Below the pieces are notes generated by a model that saw only the letters and a list, made by a program, of their open reading frames with translations, was not told the origin of the DNA and made no database searches. A DNA stretch of 64,000 nt, taken from positions 1,094,479 to 1,158,478 of the forward strand of contig NZ_FOUK01000001.1 of NCBI RefSeq assembly GCF_900114845.1. Direction: 5' to 3'. Below, piece by piece: positions 25,431-33,389 of the stretch. The translations under genes were made by a program, and so were the position numbers. The stretch comes from Pimelobacter simplex (lineage in GTDB: Bacteria; Actinomycetota; Actinomycetes; Propionibacteriales; Nocardioidaceae). Each line of letters starts with the position of its first letter. Within the stretch, counting starts at the first letter, position 1.

Positions 25431-27292
25431 CCGGCCGGATGACGAGCCTGGACGCCGTCCTCGGCGCGGACCGGGCTCGTCCGCCCGTCCACGCGGCCGA
25501 CGAGATCACCAGCAGCACGGCGTGGATGACGACCCGCGACGGCGTCTGGCTGGCCACGGAGGTCTACCTCCCGCCGGCCGCCGCGACGGGTCCGGTCCCG
25601 GCGCTGGTGCTGCGGACGCCGTACGGGCGGACGTCGACGGCGGACACCTCCGTCGAGCTGGCCCGCCGCGGCTTCGCCGTCGTCGCCCAGGACGTGCGCG
25701 GAACCGGCGACAGCGAGCCCGATTCCTGGGACTTCACGGTCTACGAGTCCGACGACAGCATCGATCTTGTCGAGTGGATCGGGCGCCAGCCCTGGTACGA
25801 CGGCTTCGTCGGCGGGCTCGGCGGGTCCTACCTCGGCGGCACCCAGTGGTGCCTGGCCCGGCACCCGTTGATGAGCGCGATCGCGCCCGAGGTGGGCGAT
25901 CCCGGGCGGCAGCGCTCCAACGGCGTCCGCCCGCACCTGTTCGTCGACGCGTACTCGACCAGCGTCGGGCACGGCGCCGACAAGGTCGGCGTCGACTTCA
26001 CCGAGCGCGAGCGGCAGATGCGGGAGGAGACCGCGGCAGGCGGGTACTTCAACGACCCGCTGGACGGCGCGATCGGGCCGGGCCTGCTCGAGCGGTACCC
26101 GCACCTGCGGACGCTCGCCCCGCTCGCGGCACGCCGCTGGCTGTGGCGCCAGCTCTGCGCGCTCGACGCCGTCGGCCGGGCGGACCTGCTCCGCACGGCG
26201 CTCGGCAAGGCCGTCGACGGCGACGTCGGCGTCAGCTATGCCGACACGTTCGCGCTCAACGGCGTCTTCCCGCCCGAGATGTCGGGCGAGGCCTACCTGC
26301 TGCCGCGCGTCGACGCGGCCGAGCTGTACCAGGAGGTCCACGCGCCGCCGATGATCGTCACCGGCTGGTACGACTGGGGCCTGGGGCCCTCGCTGGAGAG
26401 CTGGGAGCTGCTGCAGGCCCATGCCCGTGACGGCGTCCGGCAGCGCAGCCGGCTCGTCATCACGCCCGCCGCGCACAACATGCCCGGCTACCTCGAGGGC
26501 GTCGAGGAGCACCCCGAGCTCGACCGGCACTACCGGACGGCGAGCATCGTCGACGTCCTCGTGCACTGGTACGACGCCGTGCGCGCCGACGCGGTCGCGC
26601 GGATCCCGCGCGTCACCTACTACCTGATGGGTGCCCACGAGTGGCGCACCGCCGAGACCTGGCCGCCGCCCGGCGTCGAGCCGATGACGCTGCACCTCGG
26701 GCCCGGCGGCACGCTGCTCGCCGAGCCGGCGCCCGCGGACTCGCCGCCCGACGAGTACGTCTACGACCCGCACGACCCGACGCCCACCGTCGGCGGCAGC
26801 ATCGTGTCCGACGTGTACCGGCCGGGCAGCGTCGACCTCTCCGCGGTGCAGGCGCGGCCCGACGTCCTCGTCTACACCTCGGCGCTGCTCGACGCCGACC
26901 TCGACGTCGTCGGCCCGCTGCGGGTGACGCTCCACGCCGCGTCGAGCGCGCGGGACACCGACTTCGTGGTGCGGCTCAGCGACGTCTTCCCCGACGGACG
27001 GGCGATCCTGCTGCAGTCCGGCATGGTCCGCGCCCGCTACCGCGACCTGGCAAGCGGTCCGTCGGCGATCGAGCCGGGCGTCGTCCACGCCTACGACATC
27101 GACCTCTGGGCCACCGCCAACCGGTTCCGTGCCGGTCACGCCGTGCGGATCGACGTCTGCTCGTCGGACTTCCCGCGGTTCGAGCGGAACACCAACCTCG
27201 GCGGCGAGTCGGGGGAGCCGGTGCCTGCCGTGCAGCGGATCCACCACGGCCCGACGCACCCGAGCCGGCTCCACCTCACGATCCTGCGGTGA
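25427..27292 (+). CDS. CocE/NonD (S15-type) alpha/beta hydrolase
   Basis: 621 residues. The N-terminus holds VYLPPAAATG and LRTPYGRTS, then DVRGTGDSE and the nucleophile elbow GGSYLGGTQW (Ser in GxSYxG). A helical cap follows, and a C-terminal jelly-roll with FVVRLSDVFPDG. This is the layout of cocaine esterase, X-Pro dipeptidyl peptidase and cephalosporin/glutaryl acylase relatives. GTG 25427 overlaps the previous stop. ATG 25439 is an in-frame alternative. It has no signal peptide. As the last gene in the operon it probably removes an acyl or peptide group from an imported substrate. Confidence 0.88.
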   Translation: MTGRMTSLDAVLGADRARPPVHAADEITSSTAWMTTRDGVWLATEVYLPPAAATGPVPALVLRTPYGRTSTADTSVELARRGFAVVAQDVRGTGDSEPDSWDFTVYESDDSIDLVEWIGRQPWYDGFVGGLGGSYLGGTQWCLARHPLMSAIAPEVGDPGRQRSNGVRPHLFVDAYSTSVGHGADKVGVDFTERERQMREETAAGGYFNDPLDGAIGPGLLERYPHLRTLAPLAARRWLWRQLCALDAVGRADLLRTALGKAVDGDVGVSYADTFALNGVFPPEMSGEAYLLPRVDAAELYQEVHAPPMIVTGWYDWGLGPSLESWELLQAHARDGVRQRSRLVITPAAHNMPGYLEGVEEHPELDRHYRTASIVDVLVHWYDAVRADAVARIPRVTYYLMGAHEWRTAETWPPPGVEPMTLHLGPGGTLLAEPAPADSPPDEYVYDPHDPTPTVGGSIVSDVYRPGSVDLSAVQARPDVLVYTSALLDADLDVVGPLRVTLHAASSARDTDFVVRLSDVFPDGRAILLQSGMVRARYRDLASGPSAIEPGVVHAYDIDLWATANRFRAGHAVRIDVCSSDFPRFERNTNLGGESGEPVPAVQRIHHGPTHPSRLHLTILR

Positions 27293-27328
27293 GGGGGAGC
27301 CGGCTCGGGCCGGTGCTCGGGTCGGTGC

Positions 27329-29200
27329 TCAGGAGGTGAAGTACCAGGCCTGGGGGTTCGCGCCGACCAGTCCGTACGCCGTCAGGTTGGCGAAGGACTC
27401 GGCCGGGCCGGAGATCTTGTCGCTCCAGACGGCGATGTTGTCGACGTTCGGCATGAACAGCCACGGCAGGTTCTCACCGAGGTACGTCGTCTCCGCGACG
27501 AGCGCCTCCGGGTCGGTCGAGTGCACCGAGGCCTCGAACAGCGCGTCCGCCTTCGGGTCGTCGTAGCTGCCCAGGTTGAAGAACGCCTTGCTGCCGAGGA
27601 AGAACGACGCGGCGGGGTAGGCGCCCATCGTGAAGGCGCCCTCGTCGACCATCGCCCACTTGTCCTTGTAGGCGGGGCTGCCGTTGTTGTCGACGTTCTT
27701 GTAGAGGAAGTTGAGCGCCTTGGCCTCGCCGGTGATGGTGATGCCGAGCTTGCGTGCCTCCGAGATGAACGCCAGGTCGCGGTTGACGTTGGCTGCGGGC
27801 GAGTTGGCGTAGAGGAGGTTGAAGCTCAGGTCCTGGCCCTCGGGGATGCCGGCGCCGCAGTCGGACGGTCCGGTGCCCGGGCTGACGCACGTGGTCCTGC
27901 CGTCCGGCACGACCTTCCAGCCGTGGTCGGTGAGCAGCTTCTTCGCCGCCTCCGGGTCGTACGGGTACGGCGGCTCGTCGCCGAAGGTGGGCGCGTAGCG
28001 GCTGCCGGCCTGGGCGGTGCTGTAGTTGGGCGTCGCCGCACCGTTGTAGACGCCGCGGCTCTTGATGTAGCCGGGCTGGTCGACGAGGTGCTGCAGGGCC
28101 TGGCGCACGTAGAGCTGCGCGATCACCTTGTCGAAGTTGTTCGTCTCGTTGGCGAAGTTGATGACGAGCGGGTTCACTGCGGCCGGACCGGGCCGGCCGT
28201 AGACGTGGTAGCCCTTCTTCTCCAGTGCATCGGCCTGAGTGACGAAGCTGGCGTCGAGCGTGCCGACGGTCAGCTCGCCGGCGAGCAGCTGGTTGAGCAT
28301 CGCCTGGGTCGAGGTGAACGAGCGGAACTGCACGGCGTCGACGCGCGAGGTGTCGGAGCCGGTGTACTCCGGGTTCGGCTCCAGCGTGTAGCCGCCGGTC
28401 GAGGAGTCCCACTCCGTCAGGCGGAACGGGCCGTTGACCGTCTTCCAGAGGGGATTCGTCGTGAAGTCCGTCAGCTCGCGGCCCTGGGCGGCGAGGAAGG
28501 AGTAGATCTTCTTCGCATTCGCCGGGACGGTCGGGTCGAGGTGGGGGCCGTCCTTCGCCGCGATGTTCCAGGCTGACGACGGCAGCGGCTTGAGGCTGAT
28601 GGCGACGGTGTGCAGGAAGTAGCCGGGGTTGATCGGCTCGGTCAGCTTCAGCTCGACGGTGTGCTCGTCCTTCGCGGTCGCGCTGACGACGTTGTCGGGG
28701 AAGCCGCCCGGCGTGTAGCTGGCGTAGTTGACCGGGCTCAGCGCGACGGCGGCCTTGATCAGGTCGATCGTGAAGATCAGGTCGTCGGCGACCACCGGGG
28801 CGCCGTCGGACCAGCTGTTGCCGTCCTTGAGCGTGATCGACACCGTCTTGCCGTCGGCGCCGAACTCCGGCAGCTCGGCGAGGCTCAGGTCGGCGTTGAC
28901 CTGGTCGGTGGTGCCGATGTCGGCCTCGGCGTAGAGGTTGCGCACGAGCAGCTGGTTGCCGAGCGGGATGTCCGTGCTCGACGGGATCGGGAACATGGTG
29001 CTGGGGGAGAGCCCGACCGGGAGCGCGACACTGATCGTGCCGCCGTCCTTGGGCTTCCCGCTCTCGGTCGGCAGCGAGCCGAGCGCGCCGTCCTTGCGGG
29101 TGGGCGGCTCCTTGGCCGTCGTGCACGCGGTCGCGAGCAGCATGATCGACGTGGCGGCGATCAGTGCGCGGGCCGACCGACGAGAGGTGATCGCGCTCAT
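27329..29200 (-). CDS. Family 5 extracellular solute-binding lipoprotein (oligopeptide-type)
   Basis: 623 residues with a lipoprotein signal (LLATAC, Cys about residue 26), then the SBP_bac_5 fold (segments such as VSITLKDGNSWSDGAPV and NPLWKTVNGPFRLTEWD). It belongs to the actinobacterial ABC transporter family whose members bind oligopeptides or related cations. AGGAG lies before the ATG at 29200. No permease or ATPase gene is in the window, so it is an orphan or its partners lie elsewhere. Operators 4a and 4b lie upstream, shared with the divergent GNAT gene. Peptide binding is inferred from family and context. Confidence 0.9.
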   Translation of the reverse strand: MSAITSRRSARALIAATSIMLLATACTTAKEPPTRKDGALGSLPTESGKPKDGGTISVALPVGLSPSTMFPIPSSTDIPLGNQLLVRNLYAEADIGTTDQVNADLSLAELPEFGADGKTVSITLKDGNSWSDGAPVVADDLIFTIDLIKAAVALSPVNYASYTPGGFPDNVVSATAKDEHTVELKLTEPINPGYFLHTVAISLKPLPSSAWNIAAKDGPHLDPTVPANAKKIYSFLAAQGRELTDFTTNPLWKTVNGPFRLTEWDSSTGGYTLEPNPEYTGSDTSRVDAVQFRSFTSTQAMLNQLLAGELTVGTLDASFVTQADALEKKGYHVYGRPGPAAVNPLVINFANETNNFDKVIAQLYVRQALQHLVDQPGYIKSRGVYNGAATPNYSTAQAGSRYAPTFGDEPPYPYDPEAAKKLLTDHGWKVVPDGRTTCVSPGTGPSDCGAGIPEGQDLSFNLLYANSPAANVNRDLAFISEARKLGITITGEAKALNFLYKNVDNNGSPAYKDKWAMVDEGAFTMGAYPAASFFLGSKAFFNLGSYDDPKADALFEASVHSTDPEALVAETTYLGENLPWLFMPNVDNIAVWSDKISGPAESFANLTAYGLVGANPQAWYFTS

Positions 29201-29251
29201 CGAGGACTCCTGTTCTGCGTCGAGGCTAGTGGGCCCGCCCGCGGCGGGTAG

Positions 29252-29269
29252 CCCGTGTCGCACCACGGT
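29252..29269. promoter_or_regulatory. Operator 4a (variant): CCCGTG-TCGCAC-CACGGT
   Basis: An 18-bp inverted repeat with core CCGTG-N6-CACGG, differing from the consensus in the outer bases. It lies 23 bp upstream of a TAGCCT -10 candidate (29223-29228, minus strand) for the solute-binding gene. Confidence 0.4.
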
Positions 29270-29291
29270 GCCGCCGCGCCGCCGCGGCGAC

Positions 29292-29309
29292 TTCGTGGGC
29301 CGCCACGAT
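29292..29309. promoter_or_regulatory. Operator 4b: TTCGTG-GGCCGC-CACGAT
   Basis: An 18-bp inverted repeat (11 of 12 half-site bases) in the 175-bp region between the divergent solute-binding protein and GNAT genes. Confidence 0.55.
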
Positions 29310-29375
29310 TTGTCGCCGAGGACGTCGTACCGGCAGACCACGACCGGCGCCGGACGGCGCTGGACGATCGTCGTC

Positions 29376-30257
29376 GTGTCCGACATTCCCCTGCCCCCGC
29401 CCGCCGGCTCGGCCCCTGCGGCCTCTCTCGTGGCGCTGCGCCGCGAGTGTGACGTGGCGGCCTCCGCAGCAGCCGCCGAGGCGGACGTCGAGCTGCGCGA
29501 GCTGCGTGAGCTGACCGAGCTCGAGGAGGTGGCGCAGCTCTACATCGACGTCTGGAAGGGCACTCCCGACACCGCGCCCGTCTCGGTGGAGATGCTGCGG
29601 GCGCTCTCGGCCGCGGACAGCTACGTCGTCGGCGCCTACGACGGCCCGGTGCTCCTCGGTGCGTGCGTCGGCTTCGCGGGGCCGCCCGAGAGCCGGCTGC
29701 TGCACAGCCACATCGCAGGCGTCGCGCCCGGCGCCCAGCAGCGCGGGGTCGGCTACGCGATCAAGCTGCACCAGCGGGCCTGGGCGCTGGAGCACGGGAT
29801 GGAGACCATCGCCTGGACCTTCGACCCGCTGATCCGGCGCAATGCGCACTTCAACCTGACCAAGCTCGGTGCCCGCGCGCTGCGCTACCACGTGAACTTC
29901 TACGGCGCGCTGGACGACGGCATCAACCGCGAGGACGCGACGGACCGTCTCTACCTGCAATGGGAGCTGACCGTGCCGCCGGTGCCGCCGGGCGACTTCA
30001 CGGACGCCACCGCGGTGCTGGTCGCCGATCCGGACGACCGCCCACTCCGGTCGTCCGCGTCGCACGCCCGCCGGGTCACGGTCGGCCTGCCCGGTGACGT
30101 CGAGCGGCTGCGTGAGGTCGACCCCGACGCGGGCCGGGACTGGCGGATCGCCGTCCGTGAGCTGCTCTCGGCCGAGCTCGAGGCGGGCGCCCGGATCGCC
30201 GGCTTCGACCAGCGCCGCGGCTACCTGGTCGAGCGCCGGCCGGCCGACGTCTCGTAG
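29376..30257 (+). CDS. GNAT acyltransferase of the COG3375 type, candidate N-succinyltransferase
   Basis: 293 residues from GTG 29376. The acetyl-CoA motif region reads HIAGVAPGAQQRGVGYAIK, followed by IAWTFDPLIRRNAHFN and LGARALRYHVNFYG, which I recognise as the COG3375 GNAT group. In Geobacillus, a GNAT encoded beside NSAR succinylates D-amino acids so that NSAR and a desuccinylase can convert them to L-forms. Here the NSAR-type gene is 12 kb away in the same functional region. Succinyltransferase activity is inferred. The gene is divergent from the solute-binding lipoprotein, with a shared operator between them. Confidence 0.72.
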   Translation: MSDIPLPPPAGSAPAASLVALRRECDVAASAAAAEADVELRELRELTELEEVAQLYIDVWKGTPDTAPVSVEMLRALSAADSYVVGAYDGPVLLGACVGFAGPPESRLLHSHIAGVAPGAQQRGVGYAIKLHQRAWALEHGMETIAWTFDPLIRRNAHFNLTKLGARALRYHVNFYGALDDGINREDATDRLYLQWELTVPPVPPGDFTDATAVLVADPDDRPLRSSASHARRVTVGLPGDVERLREVDPDAGRDWRIAVRELLSAELEAGARIAGFDQRRGYLVERRPADVS

Positions 30258-30266
30258 CGGGCGACC

Positions 30267-30284
30267 AACCGGAGCCGCCCGGTT
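30267..30284. promoter_or_regulatory. Inverted repeat AACCGG-N6-CCGGTT upstream of the PucR gene
   Basis: A perfect 6-6-6 inverted repeat between the GNAT stop and the PucR promoter. It has the same geometry as the TTCGTG operators but different half-sites. It is a candidate autoregulatory or other regulator site. Confidence 0.35.
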
Positions 30285-30310
30285 CGGGAGCGGCGACGAG
30301 CGAGCGGCCC

Positions 30311-30316
30311 TATCCT
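30311..30316 (+). promoter_or_regulatory. -10 hexamer upstream of a mini-ORF and the PucR gene
   Basis: TATCCT lies 7 bases before ATG 30324, the spacing seen for leaderless starts in this window. The mRNA would then begin at an 8-codon ORF rather than at the PucR start. Confidence 0.4.
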
Positions 30317-30323
30317 TCGACCT

Positions 30324-30350
30324 ATGGTCGGGGAGTGCTCAGGTCCGTGA
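30324..30350 (+). CDS. Putative 8-residue leader peptide before the PucR gene
   Basis: ATG 30324 opens an ORF MVGECSGP whose TGA (30348-30350) overlaps the GTG of the PucR gene (GTGA). GGGGAG inside it could serve as the ribosome site for the GTG. It would be a leaderless, translationally coupled leader. This is read from sequence only. Confidence 0.3.
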   Translation: MVGECSGP

Positions 30351-31975
30351 CGACGACACCGCACCGCAGCCTCGCGAGGGTCCTCGACCATCTCGGCAAC
30401 GCCCTGCTGGAGCGCCTGGCCGGCAGCACCGCGCACGCGCACGCGATCGGCGGCGTCACGATCTACGACGCGGCCGACGACCTGGCGATGACCCGGCGCG
30501 CGATCGTGCTCGGGGTCGGCGTCCACGAGCACGACGAGATCTGCGAGCTGCTGCGCGACCTCGGGACGCACGACGCGGCCGCGCTCGTCGTCCGGACCCC
30601 GGTGACGGTGACCGGCGAGATGCGGCGTACCTCCGAGCGCACCGGCGTCGCGCTGCTGGGCCTGACCGCCGGTGCCGCCTGGACGCAGGTCGCGGCGATG
30701 CTGCGCACCCTGCTCACCGAGGACGACACCGGTGCGACGTCCGACCTCATCGGCGGGATCGCCTCGGGCGACCTGTTCTCGCTCGCCAACGCCATCGCCG
30801 CGCTGCTCGACGCCCCGATCACCATCGAGGACCCGCACTCCAACGTCCTCGCGTTCTCCGGCCGCCAGGACGAGGCCGACGCGCAGCGGATCGAGACGAT
30901 CCTCGGTCGCCGGGTACCCGAGCGCTACGTCCAGGAGCAGGAGTCGCGCGGCGAGTTCGACCAGGTCTACCGCGCCGACGGTCCGGTCTTCCTGCCCTCG
31001 CTCGCCCTGGAGGAGGGCGAGGACGCGATCGCCCGGATGGCCGTCGCGGTGCGCGCCGGCCAGGAGGTCCTCGGCTCGATCTGGGTCGCCGTCGCGGAGC
31101 CGCTCGACCGCGAGCGCAGCGACGCGCTCGCCGACGCCGCCAAGCTCGTCGCCCTGCACCTGCTGCGGGTCCGGGCCGGCTCCGACGTCGAGCGCCGGCT
31201 CCGCGCCGACCTGGTCAGCACCGCCCTCGAGGGCGGTCCCTCGGCCGCCGAGGCGGCCGGCCGCCTCGGCATCATCGGCCGCTCGGTACTCGTCTTCGCG
31301 CTCGCCCTCGGGCAGCCCGACGGCGACGATGCGGGGGCCGACAGTGCGGCGTACGCGACGACCTTGCAGCGCGTGGCCGACGCCTTCGGCGTCCACCTGA
31401 CCGCGCTGCAGCAGGGCTCGGCGGTCGCCGTCCTCGGGGACCGGGCGTACGGCACGGTCCCGGTCGCCGCCGACGGCGATCCCGCCGCCCGCGGCCGCCG
31501 TATCGCCCAGGCCTTCCTCGACCGGATCGGCCCCAACGTGCCCGCCGTCATCGGCATCGGCCCCCTCGCCCCCGACGCCGCCACTCTCGCCACCGCACGC
31601 CAGGGCGCCGACCGTGCCCTGCGCGTCCTCCGCCACGAGCCGGGTGCCCGTCGCGTCGCGACCTCCGAGGACGTCCTGATCGACTCCCTCCTGCTCGACC
31701 TGGCCGACCTGGCCTCCGCCCGGCGCGAGGGCGTGATGCCCCCGATCGCCCGGCTCCTGGCCTACGACGCCGAGCACCAGGCCCAGTTGGTCGAGACCCT
31801 GCGCGCCTGGCTCGACACCTTCGGCGACCTCCCCGCGGCCGCCGCCCAGATGTACGTGCACCCGAACACCTACCGCTACCGGATCCGCCGGGTCGCCGAG
31901 GTGAGCGGGCTCGACCTGAAGGACCCGCGGGAGCGGTTCGCGGCCATGGTCCAGCTGCGGCTGCTCGATCCCTAG
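30347..31975 (+). CDS. PucR-family transcriptional regulator
   Basis: 542 residues from GTG 30347. GTG 30335 is an alternative that adds four residues. It has an N-terminal alpha/beta sensing region, a central GGDEF-like fold typical of the CdaR/PucR group, and a C-terminal helix-turn-helix in AAAQMYVHPNTYRYRIRRV. PucR-type proteins are usually activators of purine, amino-acid or sugar-acid catabolism. Located at the edge of the peptide-scavenging region, it is the best local candidate to bind TTCGTG-N6-CACGAA, whose position just upstream of weak -35 elements suits an activator. Binding is inferred. Confidence 0.88.
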   Translation: MTTTPHRSLARVLDHLGNALLERLAGSTAHAHAIGGVTIYDAADDLAMTRRAIVLGVGVHEHDEICELLRDLGTHDAAALVVRTPVTVTGEMRRTSERTGVALLGLTAGAAWTQVAAMLRTLLTEDDTGATSDLIGGIASGDLFSLANAIAALLDAPITIEDPHSNVLAFSGRQDEADAQRIETILGRRVPERYVQEQESRGEFDQVYRADGPVFLPSLALEEGEDAIARMAVAVRAGQEVLGSIWVAVAEPLDRERSDALADAAKLVALHLLRVRAGSDVERRLRADLVSTALEGGPSAAEAAGRLGIIGRSVLVFALALGQPDGDDAGADSAAYATTLQRVADAFGVHLTALQQGSAVAVLGDRAYGTVPVAADGDPAARGRRIAQAFLDRIGPNVPAVIGIGPLAPDAATLATARQGADRALRVLRHEPGARRVATSEDVLIDSLLLDLADLASARREGVMPPIARLLAYDAEHQAQLVETLRAWLDTFGDLPAAAAQMYVHPNTYRYRIRRVAEVSGLDLKDPRERFAAMVQLRLLDP

Positions 31976-32008
31976 GGTTGTGTCGGACCCTGCTGATCTA
32001 ATACGGGT

Positions 32009-33295
32009 ATGACTTCGAGTGCGCTTCTCGCCGGCCTTCGGGCTGGGGTGCGGGTGCGTGAGGAGTCGGTGGTTGCCGAGTGGGCGGGGATCGTGGAGTG
32101 GGCCGCGGGCAACGTGGTCGCCGGCTCGGCCGGGGCTGAGGCGGTGGGTGCGGCAACCATCCGGGACGGGTTCGTCGACACCGGCCTCCCGATCGCCGGT
32201 GAGGGTGCCCCGCTGGTCTCGGAGTTCGCGCTCATGGAGCTGATCGCGGTCCTCGGCCGCTCGCCCGACGGCGGCCGGGTCTATGTCGGCCGGGTACTCG
32301 AATGTGCGTGGCGCCTCCCGCAGGTCTACGCCTCAGTGGTCGCCGGCCGTCTCGCGCCCTGGCGGGCTGAGCGGATCGCTGAGGCCACGCGGTCGTTGTG
32401 TCGTGAGGCGGCGGCGTTCGTGGACCGGCAGCTGTTCAACGCCACCGGCGTGGGCTGGGCCCAGTTGGAGCGGTTGATCGCGGAGGCGGTCATCCGGTTC
32501 GACCCGGAGCGCTACGAGGCTGAGCGTGTGGCGGCGGCCGACCACCGCTATGTCGAGGTCGGGGCGCCGGACGGCAATGGGCTGGTGTCGATCGACGGGC
32601 TTCTCGACGCCGCCGATGGCCGTGATCTGGATGACGCGATCAGCCGCCGGGCCACGTTGCTGGGCCGGCTGGGCAATGAGGCGAGCCTGGACGTGCGCCG
32701 CTCCCAGGCACTGGGCGATCTCGCCCGCAACGACCTCACCCTGGACCTCGACGGCTCACCCGGCCGCAAGGCCGTGCTCAACGTCCACATCACTGATGCG
32801 ACGCTGGTTGGCGCCAACCCGGTCGGGCGGTGGGACCAGCAGCCGGTCAGCGCGGAGCAGATCCGCGAATGGCTGACCCAGCCGGGCATGTCGGTGACAG
32901 TCCGCCCGGTGATCGATGTGGCCGGGCACATCCCGGTGACGGCCTACGAGATCCCGGACCGGCACCGCCAGCAGGTCGAGCTCCGCGACCACACCTGCCG
33001 CTTCCCCTACTGCACCCGGCCTGCGATGCGTTGCGACCTCGACCACGCCACACCCCACAACCGGGGCGGACCGACCTGCCCCTGCAACCTCGTCCCCTTG
33101 TGCCGGCGCCACCACCGCGCGAAGACCCACAGCCAGTGGCGCTACCAGGTCACCAAGGTCGGCACCTACGTGTGGCGAAGCCCGTCCGGCTTCCGCTTCG
33201 AGGTGAGCCACCGCGGCACACATCCCCAAGAGCACTCAGACTCCGACGACGACCCCGAGCCAGGGGTGCACCGGCACGAACCCCACACCCACTGA
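32009..33295 (+). CDS. DUF222 / HNH endonuclease (13E12 type)
   Basis: 428 residues. The N-terminal three quarters are DUF222 (start SSALLAGLRAGVRVREES). The C-terminus has the HNH site: Cys pairs in CRFPYC, then CDLDHATPHNRGGPTCPCN and LCRRHHRAKTH. This actinobacterial family is multi-copy and often linked to mobile or repetitive DNA (the 13E12 repeat of mycobacteria). Its biological role is unsettled. The Asp/His-rich tail after the HNH is probably disordered. It stands alone between the PucR gene and the S9B peptidase. Confidence 0.9.
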   Translation: MTSSALLAGLRAGVRVREESVVAEWAGIVEWAAGNVVAGSAGAEAVGAATIRDGFVDTGLPIAGEGAPLVSEFALMELIAVLGRSPDGGRVYVGRVLECAWRLPQVYASVVAGRLAPWRAERIAEATRSLCREAAAFVDRQLFNATGVGWAQLERLIAEAVIRFDPERYEAERVAAADHRYVEVGAPDGNGLVSIDGLLDAADGRDLDDAISRRATLLGRLGNEASLDVRRSQALGDLARNDLTLDLDGSPGRKAVLNVHITDATLVGANPVGRWDQQPVSAEQIREWLTQPGMSVTVRPVIDVAGHIPVTAYEIPDRHRQQVELRDHTCRFPYCTRPAMRCDLDHATPHNRGGPTCPCNLVPLCRRHHRAKTHSQWRYQVTKVGTYVWRSPSGFRFEVSHRGTHPQEHSDSDDDPEPGVHRHEPHTH

Positions 33296-33389
33296 CCAAC
33301 CGCAACCAGGTACCTCGACCACTGCGGCGCGCCACCACGCCATCAGTAAAGAAGACCCCAGCCCAAGAAGCGCCGAAGCCCACCCTCAC

